Below, piece by piece: positions 17,701 to 26,457 of a stretch of 42,799 nucleotides of DNA (position 1 is the first letter of the stretch; each line of letters starts with the position of its first letter). The position numbers and the translations under genes were made by a program. The notes under the pieces are model-generated. The model did not search any database, was not told the DNA's origin, and saw nothing but the letters and a program-made list of their open reading frames with translations. This stretch comes from Nitrospinaceae bacterium (GTDB taxonomy: Bacteria > Nitrospinota > Nitrospinia > Nitrospinales > JACRGP01): the NCBI GenBank assembly GCA_029261555.1, contig JAJDBB010000101.1:1-42799 (forward strand), given 5' to 3'.

Positions 17701-19677
17701 TCAAGGTTTCTGTTGTTCGTTCCAGGCTTGAAACATTAGGACTCCCCACAGATGGTACTGCCAGTTTCTTTTGCCACTTAGATGATCCTCCCAGGTTTTC
17801 CGGATCGGCGCCGGATCAAAAAATCCTTCCCGCTTTAATCGCGATTCGTCCAGGAGAGCCTCCGCCCAATCTTTTAACGGACCCTTCAGCCACTGGTCGA
17901 TGGGGACGCCAAACCCCATTTTAGGGCGCTCAATCAATTCTTTGGGAACATGCTTGTAAAGCGTTTGCCGGAGCGGCCATTTACTTTGTCCGTTGCGTTG
18001 TTTCATCTCCCAAGGCAGGCGCCAGGCGAACTCGAACAGGCGATGGTCGAGCAGAGGCACCCGCGCCTCCAATCCCACGCCCATGCTCGCCCGGTCCACC
18101 TTGGTCAGGATATCATCCGGGAGATAGGTAAGCGCGTCCATCAACATTGCAGGTTGAGAGAACCCCGGAATGTCCGCGCACAATCCGACTTCAGTGAGAG
18201 GAGTCGGCGGTTCCTTCGATTGCAACACGACTGTCGACGGGTTCAGCCAAAAGGAAACGAGAAGTTGATAAAAATCCGAGGCGTCCCGCGCGGACAAAAC
18301 TCCGGCCAGTTTGTGAAGCTTGTCGCCGGGATTGGTAAAACGAAAACTTTTCGGTAAGAACGAACGAATAGGTCGAAAGCATTTGTTCCAGGTTTCGGGG
18401 GACGTGGAAGTCAGCAAACGCGCGCCGGCCCGGCGTAAAGCCTGCGGGATCAGGGAAGCGCGACTCCAGATGGAGGCGCCCAAATTATAGCGGTTGTAGC
18501 CGCCCAGCAATTCGTCGCCGCCGTCGCCGGAAAGGCTCACGGTCACTTGCCCGCGCGCCAGTTCGGAGACCAGGAACGTCGGTATCTGCGACGAGTCGGC
18601 AAACGGTTCGTCGTAAAGAGACGGCAGGCGCGGGATGACGTCCAAGGCGTCCTTAGGGCGGACATACAACTCCGTGTGGTCCGTCTTTAAGCGCTCCGCC
18701 ACCTGCGCGGCAAATTGCGCTTCGTTGTATTCCTCCTCCACAAAACCGATGGAAAATGTTTTCACCGGCCGGTCGCTGATCTGTTGCATCACCGCGACCA
18801 CGGTCGACGAATCGATTCCACCGGACAAAAAAGCGCCGAGCGGAACGTCCGAAATCATCCTCAATCGAACGGCGTCGCGCAAAAGGTCGTCCCAGCGCTC
18901 CATCGCTTCTTCAGGGCCGGCGCTTAATGGGTTTGCGGCGCCGCTCTTTGCGACGTCCTGCGCGGACCAGTAACGGCGCGGTTGCGGCAGGTCGCGTGCG
19001 ATCGGGAATTTTAATTCCAAACGCGAGCCGGGTAACAGTTTATGAACGCCCTGGTAAATAGAATAGGGACTGGGGACGTAATTGTGCCGCAGGAACAGCG
19101 CCAGCGCGTTGCGGTTGATCGCGCCTTCAAAATTTGGAAGCCGTTTAAACGGACTCAACTCGGAGCCGAAAACAAAAACCCCGCCCTGCCAGCCGTAATA
19201 CAGCGGTTTGATCCCAAGACGGTCCCGAACAAGATGCAATATTTTTTCCCGGCGGTCCCACAAAGCGAGCGAGAACATGCCGACGAATTTTTCGAGAGCC
19301 GGTTCCACTCCCCATTCCTCAAACGCTTCAAGTACGACTTCGGTATCCGAATGGCTTCGCCATTGAACCCCTTCCCCGCGCGACCCGCGACGGGATTCGA
19401 TTTCCTTTTTCAAATCCTGAAAATTGTAAACCTCGCCGTTGTAGACGAGGACGAAGCGCTCGCTGGAGGAGACCATGGGTTGATGGCCGTGAAGCGACGT
19501 GTCCAGGATGGACAGGCGGGCGTGCGCCAAGGCGACGCCGCGTTCAACGTCCAACCAGGTTCCACGGTCGTCTGGACCCCGATGGTTCAAGGCCTGGGCC
19601 ATGCCTTCGGCGATTTTGGAATACGCCTCGGCAGGCGTCCGGCCCGAGGGATCAATGAATCCGGCTATGCCGCACAT
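17701..19677 (-). CDS. asnB: Asparagine synthase (glutamine-hydrolysing), glycan-locus type
   Basis: 658 residues. The mature N-terminus starts MCGIAGF, giving Cys2 as the glutaminase nucleophile, with NHRGPDD and VYNGEVYNF typical of the class II amidotransferase domain. The synthetase domain has the PPi loop SGGIDSS at 285-291 and LSGDGGDELLGGYNRY. The chemistry is ATP-dependent amide formation with glutamine as ammonia source. Homologues often lie in exopolysaccharide loci, where they may amidate sugar acids rather than make free asparagine; the context supports that but does not prove it. It follows the methyltransferase gene by 39 bases. Confidence 0.92.
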   Translation of the reverse strand: MCGIAGFIDPSGRTPAEAYSKIAEGMAQALNHRGPDDRGTWLDVERGVALAHARLSILDTSLHGHQPMVSSSERFVLVYNGEVYNFQDLKKEIESRRGSRGEGVQWRSHSDTEVVLEAFEEWGVEPALEKFVGMFSLALWDRREKILHLVRDRLGIKPLYYGWQGGVFVFGSELSPFKRLPNFEGAINRNALALFLRHNYVPSPYSIYQGVHKLLPGSRLELKFPIARDLPQPRRYWSAQDVAKSGAANPLSAGPEEAMERWDDLLRDAVRLRMISDVPLGAFLSGGIDSSTVVAVMQQISDRPVKTFSIGFVEEEYNEAQFAAQVAERLKTDHTELYVRPKDALDVIPRLPSLYDEPFADSSQIPTFLVSELARGQVTVSLSGDGGDELLGGYNRYNLGASIWSRASLIPQALRRAGARLLTSTSPETWNKCFRPIRSFLPKSFRFTNPGDKLHKLAGVLSARDASDFYQLLVSFWLNPSTVVLQSKEPPTPLTEVGLCADIPGFSQPAMLMDALTYLPDDILTKVDRASMGVGLEARVPLLDHRLFEFAWRLPWEMKQRNGQSKWPLRQTLYKHVPKELIERPKMGFGVPIDQWLKGPLKDWAEALLDESRLKREGFFDPAPIRKTWEDHLSGKRNWQYHLWGVLMFQAWNEQQKP

Positions 19678-19716
19678 GAGGGGACTCGTGTTGAAAGTTG
19701 ACGAGTGGACGCCGAA

Positions 19717-20718
19717 TTATCGCATACAAAGGAAATGCCAGTATGGAATCTCGTCCGAAACGTTTATTTTGGAAAAGGTTCCTTCAAGCTCCAGAATTTC
19801 CCGACGCGAGACGCGTTGTTCGATGCGGGTAAAGAAACGGTCGTAAACGTCCTGGCGAATCCGGCGAATACTTTTTCCCTGGTACCCCTGATACAGGGGA
19901 ACCTGTTCCTCAAGCCCAAAAGGTTTTAACATTATCCCCAGACAGACCATTGGCCGATAGACGGCGATCGCTCCCAGCCAGCAAAAAACCTCCCTGAAAT
20001 GCGGATTTCTGAGTTTGGCGAGAATCCCGCGCGCAAGATTAACGGCGCTCAAAAGATACTTGTAAAAAACCGGGCGATTGTCCAAAGCGTAGTAAAGATA
20101 AATCAGCAATCGGGGGGCGTAATTTTTCAGTGCGACCACTTCGTCCAGCGCGGGAGTCGGCAAATGGTGCAACACCCCCAGGCTGAATAAAAATTCGGCG
20201 AAGTCGTTGCGGAACGGCAGACGCTTAATGTCGCCCATAAAAAAAATCGCATGGTCCGAGTCCCTCAGGTTTTCCCGAGCGACAAAAACGGCTTCGGAAA
20301 AATCGACCAGAACCAGTTCCCGGCATTTGTTGCGCAGGAAATAACTCCATCGCCCGATGCCGCACCCCAGATCGCACACTCGAAGGTCGCTCAGTTGGTC
20401 GAGGTCGACCAGATCGAAATATTGCTGAAACTCCTTGTCGTTTTCGGCGACGATTTTGGAATAGGTCTTCCATTCTTCTCCAAAGGTGAATTGAATGTCC
20501 TCGGCAAAATCGTCGGGACCCGGCGTTCCTTTAGATTGCCCGCCGTTTTGAAGCCTTTTTCTCAGGGGCGCGGGGTATTGAGACGGCTCCAGTAAAACGA
20601 TCACGTCGTCGACAATAGGATAGGCGCGTCCGTCGACCCATAGGCAATCCAGCTCCAGTTGAATCTGTTCGGCGCCAAAGACGTCTTTCAGGGAATCGAG
20701 TTTATTTTGGTAATACAT
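19717..20718 (-). CDS. SAM-dependent methyltransferase with N-terminal extra domain
   Basis: 333 residues. Residues 1-50 resemble the Trm112-like strand pattern found before some glycan methyltransferases (LDCLWVDGRAYPIVDDVIVLL), but the zinc cysteines are missing. Motif I is VCDLGCGIGRWSYFL near 114-128, followed by VLVDFSEA-like sequence and FLFSLGVLHHLP, as in Methyltransf_11/UbiE-type enzymes. Substrate unknown, probably a sugar or lipid-linked glycan. It lies three bases after the GT4 gene and is probably co-transcribed with it. Confidence 0.8.
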   Translation of the reverse strand: MYYQNKLDSLKDVFGAEQIQLELDCLWVDGRAYPIVDDVIVLLEPSQYPAPLRKRLQNGGQSKGTPGPDDFAEDIQFTFGEEWKTYSKIVAENDKEFQQYFDLVDLDQLSDLRVCDLGCGIGRWSYFLRNKCRELVLVDFSEAVFVARENLRDSDHAIFFMGDIKRLPFRNDFAEFLFSLGVLHHLPTPALDEVVALKNYAPRLLIYLYYALDNRPVFYKYLLSAVNLARGILAKLRNPHFREVFCWLGAIAVYRPMVCLGIMLKPFGLEEQVPLYQGYQGKSIRRIRQDVYDRFFTRIEQRVSRREILELEGTFSKINVSDEIPYWHFLCMR

Positions 20719-20721
20719 GAT

Positions 20722-21858
20722 TTATTGATCGGTCGTTGAGTTGCCGTAAAACCGTTCGTATTGAGCGACGATTTTGGGGAGCGAATAATTCTCGGCTATG
20801 ATTTCCCGGGCGCTTTTTCCCAACGCCGCCCGTTCTTCCGACGCCATGCCCGCCAGTTTACAAATCGCCGCCGCCAATTGCCCGGGGTTTTTGGGCGGGA
20901 CGATGAAACCCGACGCGCCTATAAGTTTTTTTGAATCCCCGACGTCCGTTGCAATGCACGGTACGCCGCAGGCCATGGCCTCGCCAAGGATATTAGGGAA
21001 GCCCTCTCCAAAGGCGGAACATAATACCAGAGCGTCCAGGCTTTGAAGGGTTTTCGCGACGTCGTTTTTTTTGCCCAATAAATAAAAATTTGAAGAGAGG
21101 CCGGCTTCTTTTAACAAACCGTTCAACTCCAGATTGGATGGGTGGACTCCACTGCCGGCGAGTATAAAGCGAACTTGCGGAAATTCCTTAACAATATTTC
21201 GCGCGACTTTGATCAAGCCGACGTGGTCCTTCATTGGATCGTAACGCGCAATATGGCCGATCAGAAAAGCGGGTTCTTGAATGTCCAATTCTTCCAGAAG
21301 TCCGGCTCTGGCATTTGGGTTGGGGCGAAACGTTTCCAGGTCGAATCCGTTGGGTATCCATTCCCACTTTGCGGGCCGGAATCCCATCGCCTCGTGATCC
21401 TTTCGCCCCGCTTCGGAATTATAAATCATCCCGTCCACAAAAGGCGACAGCCGGGCCAAGACGCGCACGGTCAAACGCGTGGATAATCCATAACAATTAA
21501 AGTCCACCAGAGAACAACGCAGGTTCCAGAATATTTTTGGGACGCGCGCCAGTTTGCCAACAAGTAGAGCCGTCAGGTCTGCGTGGTAGAGCCAGGATTG
21601 CAGGATATGGGGACGAAACTTTTTTATCAACCGATACAATTTAAAAAATGCCGACAGAGACGGTCTGCCGGGCTTCATCCCAAGAACGTATACCGGAACG
21701 CCTGCCGCTTCAATTTTTGGACCCAGGTCGCCCTTGTCCGAAAGGGAAACGACGACGGATTTAAACTTTTTGGAATCCATCCCGGACGTTAATTTGTACA
21801 GCATGGCTTCGGCGCCGCCGCCGCCCAGCCCGGTGATTACGTGAAGGATGCGGGTCAT
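20722..21858 (-). CDS. GT4-family glycosyltransferase
   Basis: 378 residues, GT-B fold. N-terminal GLGGGGAEAMLYKL nucleotide-loop region, hinge region with IPNGFDLETFRP, and the C-terminal E-x7-E motif with E285 and E293 in GEGFPNILGEAMACG. It transfers a nucleotide-activated sugar to a growing lipid-linked glycan in the cytoplasm. Sugar specificity cannot be read from the sequence. A 99-base gap separates it from the upstream radical SAM gene. Confidence 0.9.
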   Translation of the reverse strand: MTRILHVITGLGGGGAEAMLYKLTSGMDSKKFKSVVVSLSDKGDLGPKIEAAGVPVYVLGMKPGRPSLSAFFKLYRLIKKFRPHILQSWLYHADLTALLVGKLARVPKIFWNLRCSLVDFNCYGLSTRLTVRVLARLSPFVDGMIYNSEAGRKDHEAMGFRPAKWEWIPNGFDLETFRPNPNARAGLLEELDIQEPAFLIGHIARYDPMKDHVGLIKVARNIVKEFPQVRFILAGSGVHPSNLELNGLLKEAGLSSNFYLLGKKNDVAKTLQSLDALVLCSAFGEGFPNILGEAMACGVPCIATDVGDSKKLIGASGFIVPPKNPGQLAAAICKLAGMASEERAALGKSAREIIAENYSLPKIVAQYERFYGNSTTDQ

Positions 21859-21957
21859 GCGTTTTCTCTATAGCAGGGTTGGGGTAATGACTCGACGGCG
21901 CGACGTTCGCGGAGTGTAGCAAATAAAATCAAAGGCGGAAAATTTAAAGGGGTTTGG

Positions 21958-23499
21958 CTAAAGAGTTTCGGCGGGTTTCGCTTCCGAAAAATTCGTGCTC
22001 CTCAGAATGTGCGGAGGGAGTTTGCCCATCTGCCCCATGGAATGTTCGTAACGCGCGCTCGGCGCTCCGGGATTGAACGGAATATTTAATTTCTCGCGAA
22101 TTTCCTTTTCCAATTTGTCCCGGCAATTCACCAGTTCATCCGCGGAAAGGTGATCGGTAAAAACATAGGAGCGATAGCCGCCGTCCGGGTCGCCCTTGTA
22201 ATAATCCGCAGTCTCGTTGTAATTCACCTCGTAGGCGTGGAGCCTGTCGTCGTTGAAGGGGCAGTTGTAGGTCCAGACGCCGGGCAATTCCGGATGCTGG
22301 ACCGCGTGATCGTAATAGGGCGTGCCGGGATAGGTAGTGATGAGCGTCACGTCGAAGTCGTCGGGCTTTGCCTCGATCAACCAGTCGCGGGTTTGCTGAA
22401 CAGTTTCCAGAGACTCGCCGGGATGGCCGAGGGACATGAGGGCCTTGACCTTCAATCCGTGTTTGCGCGCGATCTCGACGCATCGGCTGTTGTCTTCCCG
22501 TTCGGCTTTTTTATTGATGTTTTTCAAGATGCGCGGCGCGCCAGACTCAAAACCGACCAGAACCCAACGGAACCCCGCCCGGTGCATGGCCTTGGCCTGC
22601 TCCTCGTTAAAGAGTTCGGCTTTTAGAAAACCGCGCAAGCGGAATTCCACGCCGTGTTTTTCTTGCAGGCCGGCGACTTGATTCATCAATTGCACGAAGT
22701 TTTTTGGGTTTACGTTGAGTTCGTCGTCGTAAAACATGAATCCGAGCGCCCCGTAAGTCAGGTATATGTATTCCAACTCCTCGACGATGCGTTCGACGGA
22801 GGAAACCCGGATGCGCCGAAAGGTCGCCGACTCGCGTCCACCGCAAAACCCGCAAGCAAACGGGCATCCCAGTTGTGCGATCAGGCTCATGGCCCGCAGG
22901 TTGTCGATGGAATAATGGTAACTGTCCACGTCCACCAGATGCCGGGCGGCAAAGGGAAGTTCGTCGAGGTCGGAGTTTTTCAGGAATAAACTGGATTTCG
23001 GATCGTCGGCGTCGACGACGCGCGGCGCGTTTTCTTTCAGGGCCTCGAAGATTGAGGTCTCCCCGTCTCCGCACACCAGAACGTCAAAAACGTCCAGTAA
23101 TTGTTGAAATGATTTGCTGGAGCGTTTTAAAGCGCCTTCCTGCTTTTCCTTTTTGTAGGCCGCGTTCACCAGAGTGGGATGCGGCCCTCCCAGAATGATT
23201 TTTGATTCGGGCCTTGCGGCGCGAATCGCCCTGGCAACCTTGTACGCCGTGGGCATTTGCGGGGTGGTGGTGGTGATCCCGAATGTTGCAACGTCCGAGC
23301 TACGGATAAAGTCCGTCATTGCCTCTTCGTAATTTTCTATGCCGGACAGATCGACGAGATGAACGACGTAACCTTCCTGTTCCAGGACGGCGGCCACCTT
23401 CAAAATTCCCAGAGGAAAAAAGACCCGCTCGTCCAAAAGAAAAATGGAGGGGGGGATGACGAGGCAAATTTGCTTGTCCGGATTTTGTGATGAGGACAT
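21958..23499 (-). CDS. B12-binding-domain radical SAM protein
   Basis: 513 residues. Residues ~10-160 are the Rossmann-like cobalamin-binding domain (PLGILKVAAVLEQEGYVVHL; IILGGPHPTLVN) of class B radical SAM enzymes. The 4Fe-4S cluster motif C-x3-C-x2-C is C212, C216, C219 in GCPFACGFCGGR. Downstream FVLVGFESGAPRILKNIN-type text and MSLGHPGESLE are typical of the TIM barrel. Such enzymes methylate unactivated carbons or do other radical chemistry. Being inside a glycosyltransferase run suggests a sugar or lipid-carrier substrate; identity is unknown. Confidence 0.88.
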   Translation of the reverse strand: MSSSQNPDKQICLVIPPSIFLLDERVFFPLGILKVAAVLEQEGYVVHLVDLSGIENYEEAMTDFIRSSDVATFGITTTTPQMPTAYKVARAIRAARPESKIILGGPHPTLVNAAYKKEKQEGALKRSSKSFQQLLDVFDVLVCGDGETSIFEALKENAPRVVDADDPKSSLFLKNSDLDELPFAARHLVDVDSYHYSIDNLRAMSLIAQLGCPFACGFCGGRESATFRRIRVSSVERIVEELEYIYLTYGALGFMFYDDELNVNPKNFVQLMNQVAGLQEKHGVEFRLRGFLKAELFNEEQAKAMHRAGFRWVLVGFESGAPRILKNINKKAEREDNSRCVEIARKHGLKVKALMSLGHPGESLETVQQTRDWLIEAKPDDFDVTLITTYPGTPYYDHAVQHPELPGVWTYNCPFNDDRLHAYEVNYNETADYYKGDPDGGYRSYVFTDHLSADELVNCRDKLEKEIREKLNIPFNPGAPSARYEHSMGQMGKLPPHILRSTNFSEAKPAETL

Positions 23500-23610
23500 G
23501 GCTGGGAATTAACGAGTTGAGCGTCTCAGAAGAAATAATGATTGAAAGGCGTCGAGCCGTTTGGAGAAAACCTTTAATGCCCCAATATTATAGCCGGATT
23601 CCCGGTCCTT

Positions 23611-24558
23611 TCAACCGTAGCGTTGAATCAGGCCGAATCGTTTGCCGGCGACGATCAACGTTTTGGCAAGGCTTCGAGGCAGGAGCAGGATCAACAACGC
23701 TCCCAGCGTATCCTTTAAGCAGGACCCATGGGCGCCCTGGAGCCAGGTTTGCCAGGCTTCTTTTATTCGGCCCGCGAATTTCAAGTAGGCCGAGTGTTTG
23801 AGCAATAGTTTGCAGTGGGCGACGGGGGCGAGCTTGCGATAGTCCTCGCCAAATTCATCCCGAATGACCTGATAGTAATCTGAATATTCTTTGGCTCGGT
23901 GAGGTTGGGTAATATCTTGAACCAATTGATCCAATGGGTCGTCATTATAAATCCGGATAATGCGGGGGGTGATCCAAAAGGGAGCATCCAGAATCATGGA
24001 AAGGTAGGTGTAACCCACCCCATCCTTCTTCATTCGGGTGTACTGATAGCTGTGGCGGCGAATATAATCTCCCCGAAAAAAAGGAAGATATTCTCCGCTA
24101 TGCCGACCGTTCATCATGTCTTCTGGGGCAAGGTATCCCCGGTACTCAGGTTCATTTACAGTCGAGCGGTTGTTTTCGTTAACGCACGCGGAATAGCAAA
24201 CATTTGCCTCGGCGGGCCATTCCTCCAAAATTTTGGCGAAAACCTCGGGCCAATCCGGCGCTAATTCATCGTCGGCGTCGAAAATAGTAACAAACTCGCC
24301 GGAGCTTTTCTTTAATCCCCGGTTGCAGGCAAACCACTTGCCTTGATTGACGGGGTTTTTATCAAAAACGACGTCGGGGAAGCGCTTCAGAGCTTCGATC
24401 AATTCGGCCTGATCATTACTGCCGTCGTCGACGACGATGATTTCAACTTTCCAGTCTTCCGGGATGGCGGTCTTTGGATGCAGAATGGAGTTCAAGGTTC
24501 GCGGCAGAGAGACCGACATGTTGTATGTGGGGATGATAATGGAATAAGTGAGAGGCAT
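23611..24558 (-). CDS. GT2-family glycosyltransferase
   Basis: 315 residues, GT-A fold. SIIIPTYNMS at 6-15, VVDDGSND with D44/D45, and the metal-binding D-A-D at 94-96 (IFDADDELAPDW) are classic for GT2. No membrane helices of the processive type are seen, so it probably adds a single residue to the oligosaccharide. It starts six bases after the upstream GT4 gene ends, so they are coupled. A 111-base gap follows before the radical SAM gene. Confidence 0.92.
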   Translation of the reverse strand: MPLTYSIIIPTYNMSVSLPRTLNSILHPKTAIPEDWKVEIIVVDDGSNDQAELIEALKRFPDVVFDKNPVNQGKWFACNRGLKKSSGEFVTIFDADDELAPDWPEVFAKILEEWPAEANVCYSACVNENNRSTVNEPEYRGYLAPEDMMNGRHSGEYLPFFRGDYIRRHSYQYTRMKKDGVGYTYLSMILDAPFWITPRIIRIYNDDPLDQLVQDITQPHRAKEYSDYYQVIRDEFGEDYRKLAPVAHCKLLLKHSAYLKFAGRIKEAWQTWLQGAHGSCLKDTLGALLILLLPRSLAKTLIVAGKRFGLIQRYG

Positions 24559-24564
24559 GCGCAG

Positions 24565-25674
24565 CTAATTGTTTCGAGGGGATTCGAAGTTTTGGCGGAA
24601 TAATTTAAAACTGTTTTGCTTGCAAACGCGGGTCCGTTTGGGATTTTCAGCCAGAGCAAGCAACGCATGTTGCAGGGCTTCTTCAAACGCCCGCGTATTC
24701 AGGCCCTTCAAATGAGACTGGAAATTAAACCAGTCCTTGGCGTAACGGGACGGGGCCGCACCGTCCCAAATGGAAATCGGCGGTTGAAGCAGGGCGCCAT
24801 TTTCCCCGTCCCGGACCATCTCGCGCATGGCGTAGACGTCCGTCCCGATGATCGCGAGACCATGCGCCAACGCCTCCAGAACAACCATGCCAAACGAATC
24901 CAGGTAGGTAGGGTGCACCAGAACGTCGGCGTTTTTCATGAAACGTTCGTGAACGGCTTCTCTCGCTAGGCTGGCTTCATGCACATGGATACCCGGGCAG
25001 GATTCGACCAGGGTTTGAAATTTTTCCGGCAGGTGAGTGACGACGTCGAGTCGGGCGGAAGGCTCCTTTTTATAAACTTTCTGAAACGCTCTCAGGAGGG
25101 CCGCCCCTCCCTTGATTTCAAACTGGGTGCCGACGAAAAGAAAACGGCAACCTTTTAGATTGGTCTCCGGCGACGAATTCACCTTTGCTTCCATGAATGG
25201 GTAACACACATTCGCTTTTTGATAAACGGCGTCGCCAAACAAAAGTTTCAACGTTTCCCGGCAGGCCCCGCTCATGCAACGGATCTCCCGGCATCGGTCG
25301 GCGAGAAGAAACAAAGATATTATCGACCGGTACAGTTTCATGGCCGTCAGGTTGTAGCCCGTCATGGCGTAGGGATTGTCCAGGTCGATGATAAAAGATC
25401 CCGTTGCCATCAAGCCGCCCCACACATAAACAACGGCGTCGCTGGGAAGTCCGGCGGGACGCAGTTTCAGATTTATCAGCGGCAAGCGTTGTTGCCAAAC
25501 TTTTTTTATGGAACCGGAGAGGGATTGCTCTTTGCTTGCCTGTTGCCCCAAGCGCGCTTCCAGGATTTCCGGGTTTAAGACAGGGCTTTGCTTCCAATGA
25601 CGAATTGTGTCCAGTTGCCGGTCCCGAAAATAAGAATGGGGATAGAAATATACGGCGGGCGGTTCGGATTTCAT
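24565..25674 (-). CDS. GT4-like glycosyltransferase
   Basis: 369 residues. The C-terminal half has the GT-B signature: FVGTQFEIKGGAALLRAFQKV, then DVLVHPTYLDSFGMVVLEALAHG, in which D259 and E267 take the place of the usual E-x7-E pair. The N-terminal acceptor domain is less conserved. It would add a sugar to the lipid-linked glycan. It follows the methyltransferase gene by 28 bases and precedes the GT2 gene. Confidence 0.85.
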   Translation of the reverse strand: MKSEPPAVYFYPHSYFRDRQLDTIRHWKQSPVLNPEILEARLGQQASKEQSLSGSIKKVWQQRLPLINLKLRPAGLPSDAVVYVWGGLMATGSFIIDLDNPYAMTGYNLTAMKLYRSIISLFLLADRCREIRCMSGACRETLKLLFGDAVYQKANVCYPFMEAKVNSSPETNLKGCRFLFVGTQFEIKGGAALLRAFQKVYKKEPSARLDVVTHLPEKFQTLVESCPGIHVHEASLAREAVHERFMKNADVLVHPTYLDSFGMVVLEALAHGLAIIGTDVYAMREMVRDGENGALLQPPISIWDGAAPSRYAKDWFNFQSHLKGLNTRAFEEALQHALLALAENPKRTRVCKQNSFKLFRQNFESPRNN

Positions 25675-25702
25675 GTGTAAATTTCGGGAAAGAAAAAATC
25701 TT

Positions 25703-26320
25703 TTATTTAGGGGACGACGATTTTGCGGCCATCAAGAGGGTATTTCCGCGTCCAAGGCGCGCCATTATATTGTGCAAATGTTGAAGCGCTTTGCGGGGAA
25801 GCGAGTTCACCCCGCCGGTGGTTTGAAAGGAATTCAATTCCACTATTTCGAGATTAATTTCCCGGGCCAGGTGTTTTAAAGTTTCGCGATTGAAGGCGAA
25901 CAAATGTTCTTCGAATTCGCTCAGTTTTATGAATTGGCGCCAATAGATGCTGTTGGGAGCGGTAAACACTAATAAACCGTCCGGAGTAAGAGAATCCCTC
26001 AAATTTTTTAAAAAGGAGATTGGATCGAAGGTATGTTCCAGAACGTCGACCGCAAAAATACGGTCAAACTTTCGTCCTAATGTTTGTTGAGTGACGTCCA
26101 GTTTCTCAGCGCGGATCCCATGATCGCAAGCGATTGATACGAGCTTTTCATTGATATCGTAAACGCAATAATCATCGCAACGCCTGCTTAAAACGTAGGG
26201 GTCCCATTCCTCCAGGTGTTGGTTCTCAACATAGGACTCCGCCCCTCCAACCCCCACCAGGGCAACGCTTTTATTTGTATTTAAAACTGGAAATAAATAT
26301 TTTTCTCGCCAGTAATCCAT
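25703..26320 (-). CDS. Class I SAM-dependent methyltransferase
   Basis: About 205 residues from ATG 26320. A longer form would need a TTG start at 26374 and adds an unlikely leader. Motif I is degenerate (VALVGVGGAESY, about 19-30); the typical FAVDVLEHTFDP (about 89-100) and LTPDGLLVFTAPN follow, as in Methyltransf_23/11 proteins. It is the first gene of the long minus-strand run and is transcribed divergently from the methyltransferase gene at 26458. Substrate unknown. Confidence 0.75.
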   Translation of the reverse strand: MDYWREKYLFPVLNTNKSVALVGVGGAESYVENQHLEEWDPYVLSRRCDDYCVYDINEKLVSIACDHGIRAEKLDVTQQTLGRKFDRIFAVDVLEHTFDPISFLKNLRDSLTPDGLLVFTAPNSIYWRQFIKLSEFEEHLFAFNRETLKHLAREINLEIVELNSFQTTGGVNSLPRKALQHLHNIMARLGRGNTLLMAAKSSSPK

Positions 26321-26457
26321 GAGTCGTTTTAAATTAAACTTTAAATTGCAAGTAAAGTAAAATGCCGGACGCAAATATTAGAAATCTCTTCGGGAAGTAT
26401 ATTAATTTAAAAAGACGCTGGCCAACGAAAAAATTTTAATTTTGGACTCTTATTTAT

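Noticed and set aside
26321-26374. Longer N-terminus of the methyltransferase from a TTG codon
   Set aside because: No ribosome-binding site and an unlikely leader; ATG 26320 is simpler.
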